From NCBI GenBank assembly GCA_950295325.1, contig OX485803.1, forward strand, positions 76,647,554 to 76,711,553: a stretch of 64,000 nucleotides of DNA, read 5' to 3'. The stretch comes from Polytrichum commune. Lineage: Eukaryota; Streptophyta; Polytrichopsida; Polytrichales; Polytrichaceae. Shown piece by piece: positions 10,907 through 22,070 of the stretch (positions are counted from its first letter, which is position 1; each line of letters begins with the position of its first letter). Position numbers and translations under genes: made by a program. The notes beneath the pieces were generated by a model. That model was given only the letters and a program-made list of their open reading frames with translations, made no database searches and had not been told where the DNA came from.

Positions 10907-13171
10907 GCCAAACACTAAAGCATCCCTATCGATCTCTGCCTATCTAAGAATCCGCTGCCCTTGGCTCACGCGTCAATGCCCATAACAAAATTTATTGGTC
11001 TTGTCACGTTGTTGCCGAAGCTTGCCTAACCAGACAAAATTATAGATGGAGTCAGCTCCGTCAACGTCAGTCATCCTTCGAGCCATAGACCTACTTAAGG
11101 CATTAGGAACATTCCATGCTCCCATCTCCTCAATTCTACACCACATTTTCTAATGTATTATGCACCAAATACGTGGAATGTGTTTGTACCAAATCCAAAT
11201 CTACAAATGTGTTCTACAATGAATTTGATAGATTTGAACTTGTGGATACACATAATTATTTCATACAAATAGTGCATGTAATCAAGTGGTCTTCCTCTCT
11301 AAGCATGTAATGCCAAGATTTTATAGCTCAGTGTAGATGTCCTCTTGTTTTGTGCCTACACTCACATGATATGTAGGTTGTACATGAGTATTTATAATCA
11401 CACTCAATTCGATTATGTATTGATAGTTGATGTGGTGTTATGAGATTTCACTACAATATACCGTTCATATTAGTGTAGACCTATGATTGTCCTATACTCA
11501 TTCAAGTGGATCATCACTTATGAGTTTGTGAGTCTCTTATTGGTTAGTTAATCCAATTCGTTTACTAGCGCAAACTTTTTGATCTAATAACATATATCTA
11601 CATGGACATGAAATATTAATTTGCTAAGTTTTGTGGTTGCAACACAATTAATCAAAACATGGTTGGAATCATGTTATAGTTTGCGCAAAACACTTACAAA
11701 TCTCATTACATGAGAGTCAACTTCATGGACCTCAAACCCAAATACGAGACAGACAACAAAGATGTCAGATCTTATTTGGTTGCCTTATTTTGGCATTCTA
11801 CATGTGCTTTCATCCGGGAATGATCAGCAAGCTAGTGGCGTAGTTTTTTTTTGGGGGGAAAACATATTGTTCAACCACGGACGTAACAACTTCGATTATG
11901 AGGAATGATTTTAGGATAGACCTTAGTTGCAACAGTTGCAAACTATATTAATTATTAGAATTATACACTTGATTAATTATGTAAACTTAAGTTGATGTTC
12001 AACCATGCAATCAAATGTTCTTTTAAAAATTACTCTAATATATATCAATCAATTTTTTCTAGCATGTAGAAAATGTCATACACAAAGTGTCATGAAAACT
12101 GATTATGAGGGCGCAACATAGTCTAAAAGTCTCTATAAGCAAATGAATTAGGTACATAAATCGTCATGCAGAAAACGTTCTACAAAATGCATCATGTGAA
12201 ATATGTCATGAATAATGTGTTATGCAGACTATGTTATAAAAAATGTGTTATGCGATGTATCATGCAATATATGTTGTGTAGAAGACTTAAATTAAACATC
12301 ATTTATTGAATTTTGATATATTTTTTGATGAATGAACACAATTTCATTCAACATTTCCAGTGCCACTCTAGCAAGCTTTATTTTTTTTATGTAAGCAACA
12401 TGCCCCTTGATTGATCCTCTAGCATATCATTTAAGAAGGTTTCTATGTTTTATAAGGGAATGATTGTCGTCGCGTGCAGGTAATAATATTGTGTGTGTGT
12501 GTGTGTGTGTGTTTAAATTGATTTTTTAAATTAAAATTGCGCAACATCTCTTGCGATTAAATCATTATGTTTCCCTATACCAACTCCCTCACATTTTGTT
12601 TGTAATGGGTTGTTATTTGAGTTAGAGATAACCCCAAGGCATGCATCCTTGCTATCCACACAATGAAACTATCACTACCTCCACTTCTTGGTGATCTCAA
12701 ACATCTAACGAGAATATGAAATGTTGGCACAAAACAAAAGGGCGTCTACACTGAGCTATAAAATCTTGACATTATAGGCTTAGAGGAAGAACACTCAATT
12801 ACATGCACTATTTGTAAGAAATAGTTGTGCACATTAGCAAGTTCAGATCCGTTAATTTTGTTGTAAAACACATTTGTAGATTTGGTGCATAACACATTAG
12901 CATATCTTGTTTGCGTAGCAATTTAGCAAATGTGATGCAGAAATGAGGAGATGGGAGCATGGAACGTTCCCAATGTCCAAGGAGGGTCCGTGGCTTGAAG
13001 GATGACTAACGTCATCGGAGCCCACTTTGTTCATGGTTCCGTTTGGTCATGCAAGCAACGGGCAACGACATGTGCAGGACCAATACATTTTGGTCTAGGC
13101 ACCGACACAGGGGCCATGGACGACATATTCTTTGATGGACAAAGCTCGATAAGGGTGTTTTAGCGTTTGGC
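10907..13171. mobile_element. Non-autonomous Mutator-like element (MULE), 2265 bp
   Basis: Long TIRs (10907-~11375 and ~12722-13171, about 450 bp each and diverged) begin GCCAAACACTAAAGCATCCC on the left; the right end reads GCCAAACGCTAAAACACCC on the minus strand. Identical 9-bp flanks CTTATGTTT stand at 10898-10906 and 13172-13180, the TSD length of Mutator elements. The 1.3-kb interior is AT-rich with no transposase frame and contains a TG microsatellite. Confidence 0.92.
12490..12512. repeat. (TG)n microsatellite
   Basis: About 11 TG units inside the MULE interior. Confidence 0.95.
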
Positions 13172-13281
13172 CTTATGTTTGTGCATCACAAAGCAATTAT
13201 CGGTTGGGACTTGGTTTTGACATGGACAAATTGGTCACATGCGTGTAAGTCTTGTCCCCCGCCCCTATCACCCAACTAGTT

Positions 13282-13696
13282 TGTCGCAACCCTTGCTAGC
13301 CCCTTAACAATCTTGCCAATTTTCATTTCTAGCAAAGGTTACGAGCGCTAACCCTTCGCATTCCGCCATGCTAATGGTTAACTCCTCCTACCCCGGACCT
13401 TATAGTTCATAGGAGAACCAACCCTCCTATTGCCATAACTCCTAGCTCACACCTCCGATTAAGGTGTTCTTGAGCATCCTAGAATCTACACGCCATAAGC
13501 TACGCATAGCTCATGGCGTTACCCTCATGCCTCCTAGTCTCCGTGGGTGGGAGGCGTTCCCAATGCCCGGGGCCCTCACCCACACTAGGATCACTTGGGC
13601 CCTCTCACCAACGGCGCCACAAGTCCCGGGTGTCACTCCGGGGTCCTCCTTGTGCCCATGGTGTTTCGGGCACTCCTCATGGAGAGGTGCGCGACA
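13282..13696. mobile_element. Solo LTR, 415 bp, with 5-bp TSD
   Basis: The segment starts TGTCGCAACC and ends GGTGCGCGACA, so it has TG...CA borders within a short inverted repeat. TAGTT flanks it at 13277-13281 and 13697-13701. It is more GC-rich than its surroundings and carries no convincing coding frame. No second LTR or internal region adjoins, so it is best read as a solo LTR left by recombination. The element family is not identified. Confidence 0.85.
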
Positions 13697-14544
13697 TAGT
13701 TGGTATTGAAATCGAGTACGTAGGTGGGCAGGTTTCATACAATTATGGTGTGTTTTGCATTTTTCTTTTGGGAATTACGAATGTTTTCATTCAACCTTGA
13801 GGAAATTTAAGGCTTCCTTTACACTCAAAATGTTGGGGCTTGAAGAAAGGGGCATGAAAAATTGGTGCATGTTTGTGCATCACGGAGTGGGTCATCTAAC
13901 TGTGCACTATGCTTTTGATGTGGATAAATTAGTCGATTGTTAGCCAATCCATCACTATTGTAGATCACTCTACCATTCAAATGGTATGTAGTGTCACATA
14001 CACTATTTGCAAAGAGCCTAAACTAGATGCCTAGAGGTTTCAAAGTGTCACGTCTGCTAATTGTCAATATGATAATATTTGTCAACATAAGTATTTTTTA
14101 AAGTGAGAATTTTATTTACATTATGACATTAAGAGTAGCATATTGGGGTACTGTAGATGATAGTTTTGCGTTTTAGTATGCAAGGGGAAGATATTTTTTT
14201 GAGCGTACCAATGATAAGTGCCATGTTTTACATTTTAGTATGCATGAGGAAGATATTCTTGTGGACCATTGTCGAACTTATACCATGCAAACTATCGAAT
14301 ATACTCATGCCAAGATATTAGTAAGCGCACTTGAACGCCAAGTGTCATGAGACGACACTTATGGTGAAGTTGTTAATCATCAACGTAATCTAGCATACAC
14401 CTCAAAATATGGTGAATGACACTAAATACCATAAACAATGTATGGTAGAGAGGTTGGGAATTTGGAGAAAGAGCCTCTCTAATGTTTTAGCTCCTCCATG
14501 CAAACACTCCCTTCACCTATGCAAACAAATGCACATGTATCGTG

Positions 14545-15515
14545 GATTGGACTTAATTTGGTTACTTGTCTTAATCGGACACCTATATTTGAGTGATACG
14601 TGGTTAGATACGACTCCAAGAAAAAGATACCGAAAAAACACATGTTTAAAAGAGCTTGAACTGATAACCATTCTAGGCTTGAAAGTCAACATAATTATGG
14701 AAGGAGGAGGGGGAGGACCTATACAACCATTCAATGAACACGTCAAGGACCTTCATGTTCATAATGAATAAGATAGTAGTTGGAGCTCTAGAATTGTGAG
14801 GAGAGTGGCTCACTTGGATTTACTAAGCATCTTAGGGGCACTTTATATTAGGGCCCATTTCTAGGGCCCATTTCCAAACCCTAGGCATCAACCAATGAGA
14901 GTGCTTAGATTGCCCAAATGGGCCCTAATATGGGCCCTAGGGCTTTATATTGAGAGTCGGCCCACGGGTCGGCCCACTTCTCCTAAAGCTTGCGTGGCGG
15001 GTGACATGGCGGCGTTTTGGAGAGAAAAAAGTGGGCCGCATGCAAAAAAATGGGTCAAGGGTTTATGGAGACCCACTTCGCACCTACGGCCCACTTCACC
15101 CAACTTCCGTCATATAGTCATTTATGACTTTACAACTTTATGACTTTATGGTTTTATGACTTTAGTTCAAGCAAGGGCATAATTCATTTAAGACAAAGTG
15201 GGCCGTGGATTGGGCCTTACAATATAAAGTCCCTAGGCCCATTTGGAAGGCCCACTTTAAAGTAGAATTTCCAATTTGGGCCCTACAAGTGGGCCCATGG
15301 ACTTTATATTGCAAGGCCCACTCAACGGCCCACTTTGTAAAGTAGGGCTAAAGTTAAGGCCCACTTCAAGTCCAAGTGGGCTCCCCTCCAAATGGGCCGG
15401 CCGCCAAATGGGCCCTAATATAAAGCCCCCCTTATACTAATCATGTGTTTCATGTGATAGGAGAAGTGAGCTACAGTCGTTGGAGAAAAGTGACCATTTA
15501 AGACCCTTTTAGCTT
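14545..15515 (+). repeat. Dispersed repeat family A, copy 3, split by a MITE
   Basis: The left part (14545-14834) and the right part (15432-15515) align to the uninterrupted copies in the GEM-like gene. The junction CATCTTA|TACTAATC corresponds to CATCTCGTACTAATC in copy 2, so the 597 bp between them are an insertion. Confidence 0.8.
14835..15431. mobile_element. Harbinger/Tourist-type MITE rich in GGCCCA motifs
   Basis: 597 bp inserted in repeat family A. The left end is GGGGCACTTTATATTAGGGC; the right end on the minus strand is GGGGGGCTTTATATTAGGGC; the match continues with CCATTT. TTA flanks it on both sides (14832-14834 and 15432-15434). The interior is packed with GGGCCC, GGCCCA and TGGGCC motifs and holds further inverted segments around CTTTATATT. 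There is no coding capacity. Confidence 0.87.
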
Positions 15516-16590
15516 ACGTAGGAAAGGGAGAAGTCTCCTTTCCCTCACTACAAGCACAGTTATTATACATTAGGACGCTCTTTCCTCCCACATTGCCTTA
15601 TCAGCATGTGCCGGTATGTTATGAGCACTTCACCCCAAAAAGAAATGTGTATACTTGCCATCTAGTCATCGAATTCGAGACGATGGCCGAGGAGGGTCTA
15701 GAAGCATCTTTCATATTTAAATTTTAGCGCCCCCTTTTGCTCGATTAAGTTGTAGGTGGTAAGATCTCGGGCGTCATCATTGTTGGGTATGACGAAATTG
15801 GATATTGTGGCTTCCTACTCCAATGAAGCTTCGGACTTAGTTATGTGCCCCCCCCCCCCCCCTTTCCAAATCTTCAAAGTATGACCAACGTTCTAAAGTT
15901 GTACAGGTGTCGTCCTCCCAATGGCTCGTATGTGTTAAGATCGTACATGGCAATGGGAAGAAGTCATCATTCCGACACTTGGGGTGCTGGCCCATGATGG
16001 TACACTGCGTACGCTTTAAGTACTGTGGATGTTGGACCGGAAATATAGAGTTGAGGCGCCTATTCCCGATCAGGACCCCATCGGTAATCTATAGGGTACC
16101 GCAATTTCGATCAAGTTGAGATTGAGTGTCCGATCCAACTGGGACTGTGTTTCGACCGGGGCGGAACCAATAGTGGCATGACACATGTCTTGGTTTTGAG
16201 TGCTAAAGTGAGGAGAAAGGAACTGTTATGATAAACTCTAGACATTTTTAATATGTTCAGGCCAACTTTTGGTTTCAAAAATCCACAGTATATTCAGTTA
16301 AAGGAATAAAATTACCGAAAATGTGTAGTTCTTCTCATTTTTATCTTCCTACACGAAGAAAATTTGCATTGCCTTATGCTTCTTCAAATTTGGCATAGAA
16401 TTTCGTAAGTGATCGGTGATGGGCAACTCTATTCTAGAGTATGCACACTCGAAGCGCATCCTTTCAATTTTGTCAACAATCGGGGCCTCTTCGCACTATA
16501 GTAGAGCCGCCTATTCCTGATCAAGTTCCAATCCACAATCTATAGGGTACTGGAATTTTGATTGGGCTAGGATTGAATATTGGTCAAGAT
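15516..16590. other. Intergenic repeats; no gene seen
   Basis: Holds a 15-bp C run at 15848-15862 and two direct copies of a dispersed repeat (family B). No coding frame with recognisable motifs is present. Confidence 0.55.
16035..16340 (+). repeat. Dispersed repeat family B, copy 1
   Basis: Begins around CCTATTCCCGATCAGGACC, followed by AATCTATAGGGTACCG, ACCAATAGTGGCATGACACA and TGTCTTGGTTTTGAGTGCTA. The same order is found at 16500-16760 and, inverted, at 60255-60495. Confidence 0.7.
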
Positions 16591-16760
16591 GTCAATGGAT
16601 CTTGATCAGACTGGACCCAATAGTGCCATAACACATGCCTTGGTTTTGAGTGCTAAATTGAGAAGGAATGAGCATTAAAAATGAGCACTTGTGACATACT
16701 CTAAACAATGCAAAAATTAGATCCCACATATATTGAGAAGCTCCATAAATATTTTGATAC
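16500..16760 (+). repeat. Dispersed repeat family B, copy 2
   Basis: Same landmarks as the copy at 16035: CCTATTCCTGATCAAG, AATCTATAGGGTACTGG, CCCAATAGTGCCATAACACA and CTTGGTTTTGAGTGCTAAA. It overlaps the 3' part of the piggyBac transposase fossil on the other strand. Confidence 0.7.
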
Positions 16761-16920
16761 AAAGTCCACAATAACCCATACTTTGATCCCCCATTTTTTT
16801 CAGGTTTTTGGGGCATGTACTACATGATGGGGCAATACTTTCCTTTATATCTCACCATAGACTCATCAATTATAATTTCATGGTTTAAATTACACACACC
16901 TTTACACCTTTCACAAAGCA

Positions 16921-16960
<40 letters not shown>

Positions 16961-17011
16961 GGTGTCATCTTCTGAGGATTCATGTGGTGCGATGGTATTA
17001 ACTGTTGACAT
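16592..17011 (-). pseudogene. piggyBac-type transposase fragment with in-frame stop
   Basis: The minus strand reads IIIDESMVRYKGKYCPIM, a TAG stop (16817-16819), and in the same frame YMPQKPEKNGG(S)KYGLLW. This matches the piggyBac transposase core, where a DE-M-RYKGKYC block is followed by a QYMPxKPxKxGxK block. Upstream is an acidic run of 12 Asp encoded by an ATC/GAT microsatellite. The stop codon, the short length (the usual protein is about 500-600 aa) and frame breaks upstream show it is dead. A piggyBac-type MITE lies at 57429-58349 in this window, but shared ends could not be shown. Confidence 0.65.
16921..16958. repeat. (CAT)n microsatellite
   Basis: About 12 CAT repeats; on the minus strand they encode the poly-Asp run of the piggyBac-type fragment. 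Confidence 0.95.
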
Positions 17012-17696
17012 GCTTGGGACAAAGTAACATTAGTGGGTGTGAGGTCGATGTCAAATTCTTCTGAAATCTCTTCAAGGGTTGTAATTTCCCTCCTCTGACA
17101 ATCTCTTTCGAGCAAATGTATATCCAGTTTATTGGGAAATGACACAACGAGTCTACTTTTTTCTAGTTGTGGTATCTATATACGAATATCGCAAAACACC
17201 TTCTCACAAGGTCTTTGGATTAGGTTCATGGAGGTCATACACTTCACATTGTCCTACTTTGACTGCAGGTTTCATGAAAGGTGCTTGGGGTGCACCTTTC
17301 ATGAAAAACCAAGAACCATGTTCGTTTGCAACATACTCTAAAAGCTTCCTGAATACAAGTTTTTGATTTTTTTTGTAGAATCAAGCAATACACGTACAAT
17401 TTCAATGATAAAGGTACAAGTGACAATATTTATACGTAAAAAAAAATTACATTCATATATAGTCATTAACATAAGTATACAAATATACTTTTGAATGATT
17501 ATGAACCCCTATCATATGTATAATATAAACTCTAGCATTCATTAATAAAGTCGTTGAAGACATTTTTAATCCGTTGGATGTAAGTCATGAGCAACTAAGT
17601 CTACAATATACGTTACAAAAGCTAATGTAATTATTGATTCTAAGTCTACCATCAAATGATCTATAAGAACATAAGTCCACTTATTGTTGGTTCATT

Positions 17697-17706
17697 TCTG
17701 ATACCA
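17697..17706 (-). other. PBS-like sequence of a decayed LTR element (tentative)
   Basis: TGGTATCAGA on the minus strand is complementary to the 3' end of initiator tRNA-Met. It follows GGTTTACA plus one base, as expected at an LTR/PBS border (LTRs end in CA). The matching LTR and any gag-pol were not found, so this is weak. Confidence 0.3.
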
Positions 17707-19973
17707 TTGTAAACCAATCTCATTGCTCGATTCTAGAATTTGCAACCCTAAGACCTGCAACAATTGTGATCCCTAAATGCTTGATCCAAATTGTTGCACG
17801 CATCGGGGGTTTACTAATGATACAAAAACGATTGAGAAAAAACCAACCTGGGAACCAACACCTTCGCAATTTCGATGCCGCCCATGATCTAACAAAGGCA
17901 TCAACCACAAAGAAACGCCACATAGAAGTGCCGGCCATTCCTCTTGCAACCCTATGCAAGAAGTGGCCTTGTTTTCAACTCAACCACCCCTTCCAAAACC
18001 CTAAACTGCCTCTTCGATACATACGTGGATGAAATAAAGGAATGATAAAATTATTCATCCTAGTTTCATCCCATATTAAATACTTATCCTACAAAGTCTA
18101 GTGACCCTACCACACAAGTACAAATGTTTTATATTTTCTAAAGGTCCTCCATACATGTGCATAACTATGAGTTATAATTTGTGTAGCATATGTATACATA
18201 ATATGTAAAAAGTTAATATCAATACCCGTTTCACCCACATATACTCATACGTGTTATGGAAGGTGCATCCCCCGGGACTGCAAGATACACCCTAAACTTT
18301 GTAATATCAACCCCCATAATGTCACTCACTCTCTGATATCCTGAAACCCTAGGGAACGGATGTTCGTAGTTCAAATCTCACTCCTTATTGTCACAATTCT
18401 CTCTCTTATATCACAAATTTTGTCATTAATGCAAACCACCAAAGAAGTCAATCTACACCCTCGCATTGCGCCTTTTGTCAATATATGGAGTGTCACCTTC
18501 TTATTCTTCTTCTTCTTATGCCACTTGTCAAATGTTGGTGCATGCGTCTGCCACATTGCCTGGGAAGGCCAAGTGGAGTGGGCCACACTAGCGTAGGTGA
18601 TAGGAGAATGTATTAAAATGGTCCTCACATCTCCTTTGTCTTATTCCATAATGTCACATGCTACACTAATTCTTGCATCCATGTTAACACTACAAAACTC
18701 TGTAATATCACGTGCACTTTGGTTGCCACAGGTGTGATAATAGGGAGTTTAGAGTATATACTGAAACACCACCAGGTCCATGTGGAGATGGACTTTGAAT
18801 ACAACCCACAACCTTAGAAATATTTTGAAGTGGGGTTTGTTCATCACCTTCTGCCCTTCAACAGGAGTTGCTTGCTCCGACAATTTGATCTCCATCTTCT
18901 TCCTTAGTGTCTTTAGGGATGACAATGGGAGTTGTTTTAGTGCTGCCAATGGGAGATTGTGGTTGGTGTTTGACGGTATTTCACCCATCGTTCATTATTT
19001 CCGCGCCAACCTCAACTTCTCCAACAAGCTCAATTAATCCTTTCTTTTGGCTGCTCGTGTTTGCTGCCATGGTTGTCATACGTACTCAACTGTTTCGTTT
19101 GAATCCTCTTTAGCAGACCGCGCAAATGGAGGCAGATCTGGGAACAAAACATCTTTGATTAAAACGTTCACTTCAGCTATAAAGCCAGTCAGGTCTCCTT
19201 CAACTCCACGTCGTCCTCTCCAATTGAGAGCCTTCACAACCCATGCTATGTATAAGTAATGTAGGTGCGCATGTGGATTTGGATCTCCTTTATCACCTAG
19301 AAGCTTCGGCAATGCAAGCAGGTATCATGAATCCCAGAATGAAGGCAAGCTGCCGATCGGTGCATTTCTGCGCTCTTCGAGCCCATTGAACAACATGTTG
19401 ATAATCAAAGAACAAATGGCTCAAGGTGAGGAGGAAGATTTTGGAGTGAGTATGGATTGCGTCTGGAAGGCGCCATTTTATCCTCTTCCTCGCAATACTA
19501 CAGAAACCTACCAACTTCAAGCTCTCTTCATCTGTATCTCGTTGTATCATAGATTGTATATAAACTTTTCTTTCCATTGCCTCCTACTATTGAAATCTAG
19601 CACATAATTTCTCCCACTTTTGAGCTATCGAGCTACCTGACTACTTCAATGCCGCCGTTCATTTACAGCTCCATTCAAGTTCGTGATTATCACTGGTACT
19701 TCATCGACGTCCTAGCATTCCACCACGTCGCAACTTCTTCCCGCTTTACACCTACCCTACTCTCTCTAATTCAATACACATAATTTAATCGTGCTGCATC
19801 TGCAGGTGTTACATGTTCAATGCTGCATTTACATATTGTCAGCTACTCGCATTTGCTGTATGTGCTCTAAATCAATTGATTGTCTTTGCAAACTCTTCAG
19901 GCATTGCGAACCTTCACTCCATAATTACTATACTCTGCTCAACACTTTCGTTACCCTCAATCCACTAGTGTCC

Positions 19974-20192
19974 GGGGAGATTTTTGGGCAGAATCGACCG
20001 AGATCCTAGTGTTTCGAAGTCCAACCGGTTACATGTTGACATCTTCTGGTTTGTCTTCATTAATTTGAGGCATATTCTATAATTTCCTCTAAATGATGAG
20101 TAATTTTCCTGTAGTCTTGAACTCCGAACAGTTCTTCCTCAACCTCAACTGGTTCATCTGCAACCAGCGGTCGGTTCTCCCCGTTCATTGCA
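19974..20192 (+). repeat. CCGGTT-rich direct repeat, copy 1
   Basis: Shares with 20662-20883 the ordered segments TTTTTGGGCA, GAGATCCTAGTGTTT, CCAACCGGTTACATGTTGAC, ATATTCTATA and CGGTTCTCCCC. Copies are about 690 bp apart and diverged. Confidence 0.75.
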
Positions 20193-20661
20193 AGCCACGT
20201 TGGAGATTCTAGAGAACACGAACTCATTTCATTGGACAATAAGTTTTTGTGCGGAGCAATCTGGTGGATTCATGTGAATTTCATGAGACGATTGTGATCA
20301 CCCGGGATAGATTTGTCAAACCCATTGAGCTTTTCTGCGAAAAATTTCCTGCCCAAGTCTTTTCCCAGGCACTTTGTAGGAAAACAAAAACTTCAATTCT
20401 GTATATACACAATGATCTCCGCGAAGAATTCTGTATTTGAAAAACTAAGCATGATATCCCAGCTGTCTTGCTGGGTCCCACACAAAAACACGAGTGCTAC
20501 ACCATGGCCACATGTCTATATGCAAAAAGGCTACATGCTTGGTTGTCAGAGCCTGCCAAAGACTTCCATCCACCCGATTTGGGTCACATGAAAAGTTAGG
20601 GGTTAAGAATTAAAATAGGTGCTGCCAAAAGGAAGAAGTTACTTTAAGGCTTCAATCAGTG

Positions 20662-20883
20662 ATCGGGTAGGTTTTTGGGCATAATCGGTTGAGATCCTAG
20701 TGTTTGCTAATCCAACCGGTTACATGTTGACATCCGCCGGTTTTCCTTTATTAAACTGGGATATATTCTATAGATTCCTCTAAATCGATCGGTAATTTTC
20801 CTGCAGTCGTGAACTTAAACCGGTTATTTCTCAAACTCAACCGGTTCATTTGTAACTAACTGCCGGTTCTCCCCAATCATTGG
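20662..20883 (+). repeat. CCGGTT-rich direct repeat, copy 2
   Basis: Second copy, with more CCGGTT/AACCGG motifs (about six) than copy 1. No terminal repeats or coding capacity are seen. Confidence 0.75.
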
Positions 20884-22070
20884 TCTCGATAACTAGGTTC
20901 AATACCAACAACACAAGGGACCTATCTGATTGATTGAAAAAAAAAATCTTACTTTGGATTTCAAGAGAGTACCACCCAAATGGATAATCTGGTGATGTTA
21001 CCACAAAAGCCTACCATGCATCACAGTAACTCTCCAAATGTGCATACCAATCACCAAGCAGAAAAAATATAAAGAATGCATCAGTCCAACTCTGCCATGA
21101 ATGCAGATGTGCTGTGAGCAACATGTGAGTTGAATTATAGGTGGTCATCACATGGCCACATTCGACATTATGTAAGCAACAAAACTGAGGGCCTTTAATC
21201 CCTACAGGTTCCTCTACCTTGTAGCTTACAAAGCTTTCCCAATACAGCCAGGCTGTCAAGAATAAATACATATGAACTTAATGGAAACTCCTTCATCACT
21301 GTAATTAAACTACTCTAATTTAAGTATTTCATCCACACAAGCCTTGCAGCTCACAGTCTCTTTTAATCCCTGTATGCAAGGTCACTTGTTGCAGCTGACT
21401 GTGGTCCTCCACATACCTTACAATTACCGGGACAAGAGCTGGAGAGCGGATCCAATTCGTCTCCACCCACTGTTTCATTTGGTAACCGTCTCTATAATCT
21501 TCTAATCTCACTACCACCCTACCGCTCATCTTCTACCTCATTCTTTGCTATAAGTAAATCGAAACATGTGGGGTCAACCCTTGAGATACCTCAAATCATG
21601 ACAACCTCCAGAAGGAACCCCATCCCTCTCCACCCACCATTTTTAATTAGGTTGCTGCCTTGTGCAACCTCACTACCTCACTACCTCCCTGATGTTCATC
21701 TTCTACCTCATTGTTTACTAGAAAAAAAAACCTATGGGTGGTCAAGCCCTAAGATTGCCTGCAAGAATCTTAAAACAGGAGGGACTGCCTTTGCAAGCCC
21801 AACTTGCTCCGCTCTGTAGGGTTTGCACTATAGGTCGCAAGCAACCTACCCCAAGACCTCAGACTGAGATCATGCAAGATCATGCAAGATCACACATAGT
21901 AAACAACCACAACCCCTGCTTCATGTGAAATTCTTCACCAGGAATGTAGACAGGCAACAAAGACGCACCTCACATATGGCAGAAGCACCTCTGTATCTGT
22001 TACCGCATACAAATGGAGACACCCCCCCAACTCCCTGACCACAGTTGTCAGCAGACAAATGAAGTGTGTA

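Larger units (their letters stand above)
10676..13935 (+). repeat. Tandem pair of ~270-bp units, each split by a transposon
   Basis: Unit 1 starts at 10679 (GACAAATCGGTC, then CGTGTAAGTCTTGTCCCC) and ends near 13217. Unit 2 starts at 13221 with the same two motifs and ends near 13917, where a third unit begins (GGATAAATTAGTC) and is cut short. Without the inserted Mutator-like element and the solo LTR, the units are about 265 and 280 bp and align throughout, including ACACTCAAA, GCTTGA(T/A)GAAAGG and ATGTTTGTGCATCAC. Confidence 0.8.
17430..22070. other. Intergenic region, no gene recognised
   Basis: There is a primer-binding-site-like TGGTATCAGA on the minus strand (17697-17706) preceded by GGTTTACA, and a pair of ~220-bp direct repeats with CCGGTT motifs (19974-20192 and 20662-20883). 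Two overlapping minus-strand frames at 19076-19577 (78 and 94 codons) have no motif I recognise and lack upstream support. Nothing else is identified. Confidence 0.5.

Noticed and set aside
13464..13800. Overlapping open frames on both strands
   Set aside because: They lie in the GC-rich solo LTR and cross its border; no protein motif.
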